Numbered from the stretch's first letter, positions 1-8,437 are shown. The stretch: 64,000 nt of DNA from Peribacillus sp044761985 (GCF_044761985.1 NZ_JBIWDK010000001.1:620001-684000); one strand, 5' to 3'. Notes: a model not told the origin generated them from the sequence alone. Made by a program: numbers and translations.

Positions 1-157
1 CTTCTGGAGAAAATTGTTCCAGGTTAGGCGGCTGAAAATTAATATACAAATTCGGAGGCGTACGGTAATACTTTCTTCCGATTGGTGGACATGGATCGAA
101 TTTGCTATGAAAAGGCTTATAGGACTTGATTAAGGTAAAAGTCTTTTCACTTGCCAA
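1..157 (-). CDS. cotJA: CotJA, spore coat associated protein (partial, C-terminus beyond left edge)
   Basis: Reading the minus strand from a TTG at 157 gives 52 residues that match the start of CotJA, with the family's hallmark stretch KPFHSKFDPCPPIGRKYYR followed by TPPNLY and QPPNLEQFSP. CotJA is a small protein of the spore inner coat; in Bacillus it is encoded with CotJB and CotJC and made in the mother cell. A strong SD (GGAGGGG) lies 6-7 bases before the TTG and fixes the start. The gene is cut by the window edge, so cotJB and cotJC would lie to the left. Identification is by recalled family sequence; the position of the start is seen directly. Confidence 0.88.
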   Translation of the reverse strand, partial: MASEKTFTLIKSYKPFHSKFDPCPPIGRKYYRTPPNLYINFQPPNLEQFSPE

Positions 158-193
158 GGAAACCCCTCCTTTCAATATAAGGTCAGCCATTAA

Positions 194-221
194 TAATTAT
201 GCTGTTGTTAATAAAATATGC
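194..221 (-). promoter_or_regulatory. Candidate sigma-E promoter of cotJ
   Basis: On the minus strand GCATATT (-35, matches the sigma-E consensus KMATATT) is followed after 13 bases by CATAATTA (-10, partial match to CATACAAT). Transcription would start near 187, about 30 bases before the cotJA start codon. The B. subtilis cotJ operon is sigma-E dependent, which fits. The -10 match is imperfect and the spacer is one base short of the usual 14. Confidence 0.5.
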
Positions 222-285
222 CTAATGAAAAACGGCCAAAAGGTAGGACAGACTCTACTTGGAATCGTTTTTGTATTTTTGGGCT

Positions 286-302
286 TGTTATCCTCTTGTT
301 AT
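286..302 (+). promoter_or_regulatory. WalR (YycF) box upstream of yocH
   Basis: TGTTAT, five bases, TGTTAT: a perfect direct repeat fitting the WalR consensus TGTWAH-N5-TGTWAH. A TTGACA hexamer follows at 316-321, although I see no convincing -10 at normal spacing. yocH is a known WalRK-activated gene in B. subtilis, so site, gene and position agree. Confidence 0.75.
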
Positions 303-414
303 CTTTCTGTGATGTTTGACATCTATTCTTCATCTGTTTGTTCTTTGTATAGGAACAATCTGTGATAGTATTTAGAACATAGCTTTTGAAAGAGTTCACA
401 AGGAGGTACGATAT

Positions 415-1221
415 ATGAAAAAATCAATTTTATCGTTAACGGCCGTGGTGGCCATATCAGGAGCATTTACAATACCGGTTCAAGCTGAGGAAGTTACAGT
501 CAAAAATGGTGACACACTATGGGGATTATCTCAATCACATAAAGTTTCAGTAGAAGATATTAAATCATGGAATCAATTAACGTCAGATTATATATATGTG
601 GGAGACTCTTTACATATTTCTCAAGAAGAGCAATATACCGTAAAGGCTGGAGACACATTATCGAAAATAGCGAATAAATATCATGTTTCGATTAAGGACC
701 TTAAATCATGGAATAATTTAAATACAGATACAATTCATCCAAAACAGGCCCTAGTTATTAAACCAGCGGCAAATAAGGTGGAGGCAGCAAGTACAGGTCC
801 AGATAATAAGGCAGAGCAAGCTGCACCAGCACAAGAGACTGCACCAGTACAAAAAACTGCACCTACACAACCTGAAAAAACAGAAAAAGAGAATAATGTA
901 TCGCAAAATGAATCAAATCAAGACAATGTAGCAAAAGAAATGACTGTAAGGGCAACAGCCTATACAGCAGATTGCCAAGGATGTAGCGGCGTCACAGCGA
1001 CAGGGGTGGATTTGAAAGCAAATCCAAATCAAAAAGTCATTTCCGTTGATCCATCTGTCATACCGCTAGGAACAAAAGTATATGTAGAAGGCTACGGTTA
1101 TGCAACGGCAGCTGATACAGGTAGTGCGATTAAAGGAAATAAGGTCGATATTTTCATTCCAAATAAAGAAGATGCTCTAAACTGGGGCGTCAAAAACGTT
1201 AATCTAAAAATCCTTAATTAA
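415..1221 (+). CDS. yocH: LysM-3D domain cell-wall binding protein, YocH-like
   Basis: A 268-residue exported protein. It has a signal peptide (residues 1-24, ending near VQAEE), two LysM repeats (about 26-68 and 73-115; both contain GDTL), a Q/P/T-rich linker (about 120-175) and a C-terminal 3D domain (about 180-268) holding the DxxxA-type Asp residues in VDPSVIPLGTKVYVEG and AADTGSAIKG. LysM binds peptidoglycan; the 3D domain is the MltA-like fold of YocH/Rpf-type wall enzymes. The SD AAGGAGG sits 8 bases before the ATG. recQ follows, the same neighbour order as yocH-yocI in B. subtilis. A WalR box at 286-302 suggests control by the cell-wall two-component system. Confidence 0.88.
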   Translation: MKKSILSLTAVVAISGAFTIPVQAEEVTVKNGDTLWGLSQSHKVSVEDIKSWNQLTSDYIYVGDSLHISQEEQYTVKAGDTLSKIANKYHVSIKDLKSWNNLNTDTIHPKQALVIKPAANKVEAASTGPDNKAEQAAPAQETAPVQKTAPTQPEKTEKENNVSQNESNQDNVAKEMTVRATAYTADCQGCSGVTATGVDLKANPNQKVISVDPSVIPLGTKVYVEGYGYATAADTGSAIKGNKVDIFIPNKEDALNWGVKNVNLKILN

Positions 1222-1253
1222 GAACTGACAATTGCTCTATATGAAAGAAGGAA

Positions 1254-1290
1254 TGGACACAGATAATATCTGTGTCTATTTTTTATTCTT
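1254..1290 (+). terminator. Rho-independent terminator after yocH
   Basis: GACACAGAT (1256-1264) pairs with ATCTGTGTC (1268-1276) around a 3-base loop, followed by a T-rich run. It separates yocH from recQ. Confidence 0.85.
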
Positions 1291-1356
1291 TTGGTGTATG
1301 AAAAAAACGAGTACAATAGAGATATTAAAACAATAGTCAATTGGGGGAGTCACACT

Positions 1357-3477
1357 TTGATAGAAAAAGCACGCGAATATTTACAGCAGTATTTTGGTTA
1401 TGAATCATTCAGGACAGGCCAAGAAAAGATTATCGAGCAAGTCTTAGATGGAATAAACACAGCTGGAATTATGCCGACTGGAGGAGGAAAGTCAATTTGC
1501 TACCAGATTCCAGCCCTACTTTTGCCAGGCGTCACACTCGTTATATCCCCGTTAATCTCCTTGATGAAAGATCAGGTTGATGCCCTCGAACAAAACGGCA
1601 TCGATGCCACTTTTCTCAACAGCTCCATATCTGGTACGGAAGCTTCCAATAGGATGAGAGATATTAAGCAGGGAAGGTACAAGCTGGTATACCTGGCACC
1701 GGAACGATTGGAAAACCATATTTTTCAGAGGGATCTGGCTAGTGTGGATATATCGATGGTCGCGATAGACGAAGCTCACTGCATCTCTCAATGGGGTCAT
1801 GATTTTAGACCAAGTTATTTAAAAATCAAAACCTTTTTGAAAGAAATGCCGACTGCTCCGACCATTCTTGCCTTAACAGCGACAGCAACCCCGCATGTAA
1901 CAGAAGATATCTGTCAGTCATTGGGAATTACTGCAAACCATACGGTATCCACAGGATTCGCTAGGGAAAATTTATTTTTTTCCGTCGTCAAGGAAGAGAA
2001 CCGCAGTCGATATTTAATGCGTTATATTGAGAAGAATAAAAATGAGTCCGGTATTATATATGCTGCAACAAGAAAAGAAGTCGATTCATTACATGCCAAA
2101 CTCAACAAAGCGGGTATTAAAACAGGGCGTTATCATGCTGGAATGAATGAACATGATCGATCTGAACAACAGGAGCTATTCATTCGTGACGATATATCTT
2201 TGATGATTGCAACCTCAGCTTTCGGTATGGGCATTGACAAATCAAACGTTCGTTATGTCATCCATTACCAAACGCCGAAGAATATGGAAAGTTATTATCA
2301 AGAAGCAGGTCGTGCAGGACGTGATGGATTGGATAGTGAATGTATTCTGCTTTATTCACCTCAAGACATGCAGATTCAGCGTTTCTTAATCGACCAATCC
2401 AATCCCTCTCAAGAATGGCAAGCCCAAGAACTGAAGAAGCTGAATAGGATGAAGGATTATTGTTTTACAGAAGGGTGTTTACAAGCATTTATCCTTCGAT
2501 ACTTTGGTGAAGAGAATCCGGAAGATTGTGGTCATTGTGAAAACTGTACGGATAAACGTGATGCCGTAGATGTGACAACTCAGACGCAAATGGTCCTTTC
2601 GTGCATGTTGCGAATGGGGGAAAGGTTCGGCAAGACGATGATCAGTCAAGTGCTTACAGGTTCAAAAAACAAAAAGATAGAACAATTTGGATTCCATAAG
2701 CTCTCGACATATGGAATTATCAATAATCAGTCAGCTAAAGATGTTGCCGATTTCATAGATTTTTTGACCGCCAAGCAATTTATCGAAATGACAGGTGGGC
2801 AATTTCCTGTTCTTAAAGTAACAAATGCTGGTAGGGAAGTGTTGCTAAATCAGAAGCAAGTGCTACGCAAAGAAGTGAAACAAGTCACCAGCATTAATGT
2901 GGATCATGGTTTGTTTGAAGAATTACGACGTGTAAGAAAAGACATCGCAAGTACGGAAAATGTGCCGCCATTCATTATTTTTTCGGATGCCACTTTAAAG
3001 GATATGGCAACAAGGTTACCTGTGACAGAACAAGATTTCCTTGAGGTCAAAGGCGTGGGCTCACAAAAATACAATCGTTTTGGTAGGACATTTTTAGAGG
3101 TAGTTTCGAATTATTTACAAGCACATCCTGACATTGAGTCGAATAGAATATATAAAAAAGAAACGACGAAAAGCAGTACAGGACCTTCACATATCGAAAG
3201 TTATCGTTTATATCAAGAAGGAAAGTCAATCAAAGAAATTGCAACGATAAGAGGCCTGTCTACAATTTCCATCGAAAATCATTTATTAAAGTGTGCGGAA
3301 GAACAAATGGATATCAAATGGGAGGGTTTCTTCAATCAAGAAGAGTACGATTTAGTACTGGAAACTGCTAAACAACTTGATTCCGGAAAGCTAAAACCTC
3401 TTAAAGAGGCCCTTCCCGAGCATTTTTCATACTTTCAGATAAAAGCGATCATGGTAAAAGCCACATTAGCTAACTAA
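1357..3477 (+). CDS. recQ: ATP-dependent DNA helicase RecQ
   Basis: A 706-residue 3'-5' DNA helicase acting in recombination and fork repair. Walker A TGGGKS is near residue 50, the DEAH box with HCISQWGHDFRP near 145, helicase motif VI (QEAGRAGRDG) near 320, and the zinc site has four Cys (CFTEGC ... CGHCENC). A winged-helix RQC domain, an HRDC domain (about 510-580) and a C-terminal helix-turn-helix (IATIRGLS) follow. The frame is open to a TTG at 1291 inside the yocH terminator, but GGGGGAG at 1343-1349 lies 7 bases before the TTG at 1357, so that start is preferred. It is longer than the 591-residue YocI of B. subtilis because of the extra C-terminal module. Confidence 0.93.
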   Translation: MIEKAREYLQQYFGYESFRTGQEKIIEQVLDGINTAGIMPTGGGKSICYQIPALLLPGVTLVISPLISLMKDQVDALEQNGIDATFLNSSISGTEASNRMRDIKQGRYKLVYLAPERLENHIFQRDLASVDISMVAIDEAHCISQWGHDFRPSYLKIKTFLKEMPTAPTILALTATATPHVTEDICQSLGITANHTVSTGFARENLFFSVVKEENRSRYLMRYIEKNKNESGIIYAATRKEVDSLHAKLNKAGIKTGRYHAGMNEHDRSEQQELFIRDDISLMIATSAFGMGIDKSNVRYVIHYQTPKNMESYYQEAGRAGRDGLDSECILLYSPQDMQIQRFLIDQSNPSQEWQAQELKKLNRMKDYCFTEGCLQAFILRYFGEENPEDCGHCENCTDKRDAVDVTTQTQMVLSCMLRMGERFGKTMISQVLTGSKNKKIEQFGFHKLSTYGIINNQSAKDVADFIDFLTAKQFIEMTGGQFPVLKVTNAGREVLLNQKQVLRKEVKQVTSINVDHGLFEELRRVRKDIASTENVPPFIIFSDATLKDMATRLPVTEQDFLEVKGVGSQKYNRFGRTFLEVVSNYLQAHPDIESNRIYKKETTKSSTGPSHIESYRLYQEGKSIKEIATIRGLSTISIENHLLKCAEEQMDIKWEGFFNQEEYDLVLETAKQLDSGKLKPLKEALPEHFSYFQIKAIMVKATLAN

Positions 3478-3610
3478 TTGATCAAATAATGGTTATTTTT
3501 TAGCGCTGGATAAATAAGAAGTTGATTTGATACGTATACTATAGAAGTAAAACAGCCGAAAAGTTCATTGGCTTAAAACTTGGTGTGTAATTTGAAAAAG
3601 GAGGTTGCTC

Positions 3611-3817
3611 ATGTATTTTGGCAAAAAGAATTCAGAGGAACCAGAAATCATAATGGAAGATACTATTGTATATGCGTGCGGATCAGCGGATTGTAATGGC
3701 TGGATGAGGAAGGACTTTGCCTCAGTAAACTATGATTGTCCAATGTGTGGAAGTCAATTAATTGAAGAAGTTAGAGAACTTCCGAAAATTGAAAATGAAT
3801 ATAATGCGTATAAATAA
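3611..3817 (+). CDS. YdjO-family cold-inducible zinc-ribbon protein (copy A)
   Basis: A 68-residue protein of the YdjO type. Four Cys form a probable zinc ribbon: CGSADC near residue 23 and CPMCGS near 43, with a WMR motif between. Members are small cytoplasmic proteins reported as cold-inducible; their molecular role is unknown to me. The ATG at 3611 has AAGGAGG six bases before it; a TTG two codons upstream is less well placed. A second copy lies at 4657. The two share the layout DC-x-GW-(M/I)-R but differ in most other positions, so this is an old duplication. Confidence 0.8.
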   Translation: MYFGKKNSEEPEIIMEDTIVYACGSADCNGWMRKDFASVNYDCPMCGSQLIEEVRELPKIENEYNAYK

Positions 3818-3845
3818 AAGGGGTAAGTACTTACCTCTTTTTATT
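3815..3845 (+). terminator. Terminator after ydjO copy A
   Basis: AAAAGGGGTAAGT pairs with the run ACTTACCTCTTTTT through a GGTAAGTACTTACC palindrome and ends in a T-run. Confidence 0.75.
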
Positions 3846-3887
3846 TTGGGAATGTAATTAGGCTTCATGAAGATATAATAACTACTC

Positions 3888-3916
3888 TTTACATCATAAG
3901 AAACGTGTGCTATAAT
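3888..3916 (+). promoter_or_regulatory. Strong sigma-A promoter with no ORF directly downstream
   Basis: TTTACA (3888-3893), a 17-base spacer and TATAAT (3911-3916) make a near-consensus sigma-A promoter. No reading frame of note follows for about 740 bases on the plus strand until ydjO copy B at 4657. Confidence 0.7.
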
Positions 3917-4446
3917 TAAATTTCAGTGTTGTTATTAGAAAATACTAAGAGGGTAATTTAAAAGATACATTTTTATTAATATAATAATTTTCATCGTTTT
4001 TATGATGAAGTAGAAACAAGTTAAAACAACTAGAAAGAAATACGTTTTAATCACCAGGTATTTTCCTCGATTCATTTTGTTCTTCATTAACTTACTTCTA
4101 TGTAGCCATTTATCTTTTGGATTTAATTTTCCCAATTGGAATTACGGACGGTTTAATTAATAAACATGTACTTATCAGCTTTCACCTGATTCTCACAGGC
4201 ACGGTCTAGGAGCCGTATGGATGAGAGAGAGGCAGGGCTTTCATTGTTTTAGGTTATGGCACTAAAATTACTCTCATGCTTGATTCGACTTTATACTAAG
4301 CGAACAAGCTGGAAGAATCATGATTATGATTCTTGAATACAGTCCAGTCTTTATAAGCTCTGAGGTAGTCAAAGGCTGGATTGTGAATACTTGGATTTGG
4401 AATTGTAGGTATCCTAAGCTTTACTTAAATATTTTATGAAGAAATA

Positions 4447-4462
4447 TGTTATAATGTATAAT
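4447..4462 (+). promoter_or_regulatory. Extended -10 promoter(s) upstream of ydjO copy B
   Basis: TG-T-TATAAT (4447-4455) overlaps a second TATAAT (4457-4462). There is no good -35 at 16-18 bases, so this would be an extended -10 promoter. It leaves a leader of roughly 190 bases before the ydjO start codon; long leaders are typical of cold-shock genes. Confidence 0.45.
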
Positions 4463-4512
4463 GAGATATTTAAAATTGGTTGTGATCTCCTGTTATTTCC
4501 ACTCATTTATCT

Positions 4513-4558
4513 TGAGTGTATAGTAACTAATCTTAGATAAGTAAATGGGCTATACTCA
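4513..4558 (+). repeat. Inverted repeat in the ydjO copy B leader
   Basis: TGAGTGTATAG (4513-4523) can pair with CTATACTCA (4550-4558) with a two-base bulge, enclosing a smaller CTTA/TAAG hairpin. It would fold in the RNA upstream of ydjO copy B. Confidence 0.5.
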
Positions 4559-4656
4559 CATTTATTTAGATTAATCGCTAGCTATTCTTCTTTATCTTTA
4601 TGGCACCGGCACAAAAAATCTGTGCTAAGTCAATTTAAATCTAAGGAGTGAGATAC

Positions 4657-4851
4657 ATGTATAGAAGAAATAATACGGAAGAAATCATTCCTGAAGAAAC
4701 TAAGGTTTGGGAATGCACATCAGAAGATTGTAAAGGGTGGATTCGGGATAACTTTACGAGCAATGATGAGCACCTTTGCCCATTATGCGGTAGTAAAATG
4801 AAACAAGGTACAAGAATGCTACAAGCAATTAATAATCCGAGAAATTATTAA
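4657..4851 (+). CDS. ydjO: YdjO-family cold-inducible zinc-ribbon protein (copy B)
   Basis: A 64-residue protein with CTSEDC-KGW-IRDNF and CPLCGSKM, the four Cys of the YdjO zinc ribbon. It starts MYRRNN, close to what I recall of B. subtilis YdjO, so this copy is the likelier orthologue. The ATG at 4657 follows AAGGAG by 8 bases; an upstream in-frame GTG lies inside the SD and is not used. It is monocistronic, with its own promoter candidates and a strong terminator. Confidence 0.82.
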   Translation: MYRRNNTEEIIPEETKVWECTSEDCKGWIRDNFTSNDEHLCPLCGSKMKQGTRMLQAINNPRNY

Positions 4852-4858
4852 TACCATT

Positions 4859-4893
4859 AAAAAAGCTGAAGGGATTCTTCCCTTCAGCTTTTT
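4859..4893 (+). terminator. Terminator after ydjO copy B (possibly bidirectional)
   Basis: AAAAGCTGAAGGG pairs with CCCTTCAGCTTTT around a short loop, followed by nine T. It lies between convergent genes and has an A-run on the other side, so it may serve both. Confidence 0.88.
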
Positions 4894-4942
4894 TTTTGCT
4901 GCATAACCATAACTGAATATTGCAAATGTAAGAAGGATATTT

Positions 4943-5857
4943 TTAATGGATGTCCTTCTTCTTGAACCGTCCACCACGAACCTCGGCAATATCACCGACG
5001 GCAAGGAAAGCAGAAGGATCGAAACTTTTTACGATATCTTTAAGTTTTGCTTCTTCAAGACGGTTTATTACGCAGAATATAACTTTTTTATCGTCCCCTG
5101 AATAGGCGCCTTCTCCAGCTAGATAAGTTACGCCTCGTCCTAAGCGATGCATGATTGCATCCCCTATATCCAAAAATTCATCGCTGATAATCCAAACAAA
5201 TTTAGATTCATCCAAACCGGCTATAACGATATCCATCGTTTTATACGCTACAAAATAAGCCAGAATCGAATACATGGCACGATCCCAGGAAAAAACAAAT
5301 CCTGCACTGCCAAGGATGAATAAATTGAAGAACATGACAATCTCACCAACAGAGAAAGGAAGTTTCTTACTAGCTAGAATGGCAAGGATTTCAGTTCCAT
5401 CTAATGAACCACCATACCGAATTACCATTCCAACCCCAATTCCAAGTATCATGCCTCCAAAAGCTGAAGCAAGGAGAATATCCTGAGTGAAAGCTGGTAC
5501 ATGATGAAGCAATGTGGTAGTTAAAGAAAGGATTAATATTCCATATAGGGTAGATAAAGCGAAGGTTTTTCCGATTTGTTTATATCCAATAAAAAAGAAA
5601 GGAAGGTTTAAAACAAAAAGAAAGATACCAAGTTTCATGCCGGTGATATAAGATAACATAATGGAAATACCGGTAATGCCTCCATCGATAACGTTATTCG
5701 GAACAAGAAAAATCTCAAGGCCGACAGCCATTAATACGGCACCAATCGTTATGAGTAGACCTCTTTGTAAAACTTGCCTACGCGTCAGTTTTTTATGCTG
5801 CGTCTTCTTTTGTATAATTTCGGCTGTATTTGCGCTTGCTAGGTCCGACATTATCAT
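4943..5857 (-). CDS. YitT/DUF2179 family membrane protein
   Basis: A 304-residue protein with a short hydrophilic N-terminus, about six membrane segments (residues 30-215) and a cytoplasmic C-terminal DUF2179 domain (about 225-290; contains GRGVTYLAGEGAYSG and the DPSAF motif). This is the architecture of Bacillus YitT, YpjC, YqfU and YvjA. The family's substrate is unknown; a transport role is usually assumed. AAGGAG lies 7 bases before the ATG at 5857; a second ATG two codons later is possible. It converges on ydjO copy B across a shared terminator. I cannot tell which paralogue it is. Confidence 0.85.
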   Translation of the reverse strand: MIMSDLASANTAEIIQKKTQHKKLTRRQVLQRGLLITIGAVLMAVGLEIFLVPNNVIDGGITGISIMLSYITGMKLGIFLFVLNLPFFFIGYKQIGKTFALSTLYGILILSLTTTLLHHVPAFTQDILLASAFGGMILGIGVGMVIRYGGSLDGTEILAILASKKLPFSVGEIVMFFNLFILGSAGFVFSWDRAMYSILAYFVAYKTMDIVIAGLDESKFVWIISDEFLDIGDAIMHRLGRGVTYLAGEGAYSGDDKKVIFCVINRLEEAKLKDIVKSFDPSAFLAVGDIAEVRGGRFKKKDIH

Positions 5858-5996
5858 GCCCCCACTCCTTTTTATATATATTCTCTATTTAATTATAAAC
5901 GTATAAAAGGGATTAAAAAAAGAAATAAGCTCTCCGAACGTAGTTTGTTTTGCACGTACTCATGAATTGTAATCATTGTTCTCAGGAGGAGAACGA

Positions 5997-6113
5997 TTGA
6001 TAAACACTTTTTATTTTACTCGATACATAGGAAAAATATTTGTCATTCTATTATTTTTTTACATAGTTGTCGAAGATTTATTTATTGAATATACAGAAAA
6101 TAACTTTAAATAA
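5997..6113 (+). CDS. Putative 38-residue membrane peptide
   Basis: A TTG at 5997 is preceded by an excellent SD (AGGAGG at 5984-5989, 7 bases). It opens 38 codons: a short basic start (TRYIGK), one hydrophobic segment (IFVILLFFYIVV) and an acidic tail (EDLFIEYTENN). This is a typical single-pass small-protein layout. It lies 95 bases upstream of the sensor kinase on the same strand and fills an otherwise empty 340-base gap. I do not recognise the family. Support is the SD plus the membrane-like composition only. Confidence 0.5.
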   Translation: MINTFYFTRYIGKIFVILLFFYIVVEDLFIEYTENNFK

Positions 6114-6208
6114 CTCAGGAAGACAGGTAAATAGAAATAAAAGTCTTTAAGCAATTCGAAATTTACATTACAATATAGGATAATAGAACGATAGAGGTGA
6201 GAAGGTTA

Positions 6209-8395
6209 ATGGAACAATCAATTGTATCATCCAATCCAATCCTATTTATAATTGCAGCACTCCTGACATTCATGGCTTGCTATACCGCCTTGGATTTGCT
6301 GACAACATATATTTCGGCAGAAAAATATAAACGTCTTTTGTATTTGGGAAGTACTTGCTCCATGGGAGTGACTATGTGGACGATGAATTTTGTATATGTT
6401 TTTACTTATGAGAGTGACAGGACTACGGCTTACAGCTTTTCCTTAATCATGCTTTCATTAATATTAGGAGCCATATTTGTAGGGATTGGCCTTTTGGCCA
6501 TTGCCCATAACCCTTCCATGTTGCAAATGGTTTTCTGTAGCTTTATGTTTACGATGGCTCTTTTATCAAATTATTTAATTGGCCTGTATCCATTGAGTAA
6601 GTCCTTGGAACTTAATCCATGGTTGTTAGGTAGTACGCTAGTTATAATTTTTTTGTTGTTTGTAAGCGGATTTTCACTATTATTTTATAATGGAAAAGGG
6701 AGTCAACCCTTCCTAAAACCAGTCAGTACGATCATTATGAGCGGAGCAATTATTGGAGGACATTTTCTTTTTTTGAGAGGGCTTCCACTTACTCCAGAAA
6801 TGGTGAATATGAAAGGACTCGCTCAATTAACACCCTTTATGCTTTATCTCGTATGCTTTGTTTCGCTTTTCATACTAGCGAATTTAATTGGCTCGAGCAC
6901 AATTGTTGCAAGACGGTTGGTGAAGAGTGACAACCAAGTGAGTGATATCCGTTATGCTTTAGATCAATCCTCGATTGTGGCCATTACGGATGCAAAAGGC
7001 ATCATAACCTATGTTAACGAAAAATTCATTGAAATATCCCAATATGAAGAGCATGAACTGATTGGAAGAAATCATTCAATCATTAACTCGGGTTATCATT
7101 CTAAAGAGTTTTTTTTCAATCTATGGAAAACGATCAGTAATGGACAGACATGGCATGGTGAGATATGTAATCGGGCAAAGAACGGGGAGCTCTATTGGGT
7201 GGATACCACGATTGTGCCCTTTATGAAGAAAGGAAAACCATATCAATATATATCCATACGATCTGATATTTCCAGTCGGAAAAAGGCTGAGAAGGATTTA
7301 AAGGTTTCTATTAAAGAATTGGGTGATATGTACTATGCCATTAATCAATCGTCTATCGTGGCCGTAACTGATGATGAAGGAATCATCGTCGAGGTTAATG
7401 AAAAATTCTCTGAAATTTCTGGGTACACGAGAAACGAGTTAATTGGACAAACGCATAAAATGGTGAATTCCGGATATCATTCAAGTGAGTTTTTCGAGAA
7501 TATGTGGAAGACCATACATAAGGGCAAAGTATGGAAAGGGGAAATTAGAAACAGAGCGAAAGATGGTAGTTATTATTGGGTGGATACCACGATTGTCCCT
7601 TTTTATACAGTTGAAGGCAAACCCTATCAATTTCTCGCGATTCGCTATGATATCACAGAGCGAAAACAAACAGAAGAAATGCTTTATCGCCAGGATAAAT
7701 TGGCAGCTGTCGGACAACTGGCTGCAGGAGTGGCCCATGAAGTAAGAAATCCTCTTACATCGATTAAAGGGTATACGGAATTCTTACAATTAGATGAAAC
7801 GGATAGTGAGCGACAAGAATATTTGGATATCATTTTAGATGAAATCAACCGGGTAAATGAGATTATTGAAGAATTTTTGGATCTGGCAAAACCACAGTCC
7901 TTGAATCTGAAAACAAAGAATATCGTCCCGATTTTACAGAATGTTATCTCGCTAACTGAGTATGATGCGAAGAAGAAAAATATTATACTCTTCTTTACTA
8001 GTTTCCAAGAAGAAATCCATGTTCAGTGCGATGAAAATCGTTTGAAACAAGTTTTTCTGAATTTCATTAAGAATGGAATGGAAGCGATGCCGCAAGGAGG
8101 AGAAATCAGGGTCACTATGGAATTAAGGGAAAGGAAGGTTCATATTTCTATAACAGATACAGGAGTAGGAATCCCTCCCAATCAATTAAGAAAATTGGGT
8201 GAACCGTTTTTCACTACAAAAAAATCCGGGAATGGGCTGGGTCTTATGGTTAGCTTTAAAATCATTGAAAGTCATCAAGGACGAGTGTTTGTAGAAAGTG
8301 AAGTTGATAAAGGGACTGTATTTAACATTGTCCTCCCTCTGGAGTTGTTGCAAGAAAGAAAGAGACAAGAAAGGGAACTGGGACTAACTGTCTAG
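6209..8395 (+). CDS. PAS-PAS sensor histidine kinase with MHYT-like membrane sensor
   Basis: A 728-residue kinase. Residues 1-230 form about seven membrane helices resembling an MHYT sensor, but the signature M-H is replaced: MWTMNFV, and MALLSNYLIG in the second repeat. Two PAS domains follow (about 245-365 and 372-492), with a 127-residue period. They are close copies, sharing a 23-base identical DNA stretch (7193-7215 and 7574-7596). HisKA has the phospho-acceptor His510 in AAGVAHEVRNPLTSIKG; HATPase_c has N-box NFIKNGMEAM, DTGVGIP and the G2 box GNGLGL. No response regulator is adjacent, as for the orphan kinases feeding the sporulation phosphorelay. The start ATG is 6209, after GAGGTGAG; a GTG four codons upstream is inside the SD. 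Confidence 0.85.
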   Translation: MEQSIVSSNPILFIIAALLTFMACYTALDLLTTYISAEKYKRLLYLGSTCSMGVTMWTMNFVYVFTYESDRTTAYSFSLIMLSLILGAIFVGIGLLAIAHNPSMLQMVFCSFMFTMALLSNYLIGLYPLSKSLELNPWLLGSTLVIIFLLFVSGFSLLFYNGKGSQPFLKPVSTIIMSGAIIGGHFLFLRGLPLTPEMVNMKGLAQLTPFMLYLVCFVSLFILANLIGSSTIVARRLVKSDNQVSDIRYALDQSSIVAITDAKGIITYVNEKFIEISQYEEHELIGRNHSIINSGYHSKEFFFNLWKTISNGQTWHGEICNRAKNGELYWVDTTIVPFMKKGKPYQYISIRSDISSRKKAEKDLKVSIKELGDMYYAINQSSIVAVTDDEGIIVEVNEKFSEISGYTRNELIGQTHKMVNSGYHSSEFFENMWKTIHKGKVWKGEIRNRAKDGSYYWVDTTIVPFYTVEGKPYQFLAIRYDITERKQTEEMLYRQDKLAAVGQLAAGVAHEVRNPLTSIKGYTEFLQLDETDSERQEYLDIILDEINRVNEIIEEFLDLAKPQSLNLKTKNIVPILQNVISLTEYDAKKKNIILFFTSFQEEIHVQCDENRLKQVFLNFIKNGMEAMPQGGEIRVTMELRERKVHISITDTGVGIPPNQLRKLGEPFFTTKKSGNGLGLMVSFKIIESHQGRVFVESEVDKGTVFNIVLPLELLQERKRQERELGLTV

Positions 8396-8437
8396 TGTTT
8401 GTAATAGTATTTAGATGACTTCATGGGGGATATTTTA

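Larger units (their letters stand above)
3917..4656 (+). other. Long non-coding, structured region between the two ydjO genes
   Basis: About 740 bases without a supportable gene. It holds several hairpins: TTCATC/GATGAA near 3990-4010; a 9-bp stem AAGAATCAT/ATGATTCTT with a GATT loop at 4313-4334; and TGAGTGTATAG/CTATACTCA at 4513-4558. A GC-richer stretch near 4200-4240 contains AGGAGCCGTATG, a string like one seen in group II introns, but no reverse transcriptase is present. The region could be a long 5' leader, a separate RNA, or a decayed element. Confidence 0.4.

Noticed and set aside
126..365. 79-codon plus-strand frame at the left edge
   Set aside because: It overlaps the antisense of cotJA and the promoter/WalR region, has no SD and no recognisable sequence.
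3935..4135. 66-codon minus-strand frame between the ydjO genes
   Set aside because: No SD, biased Ile/Leu/Lys composition from AT-rich DNA, no family match.
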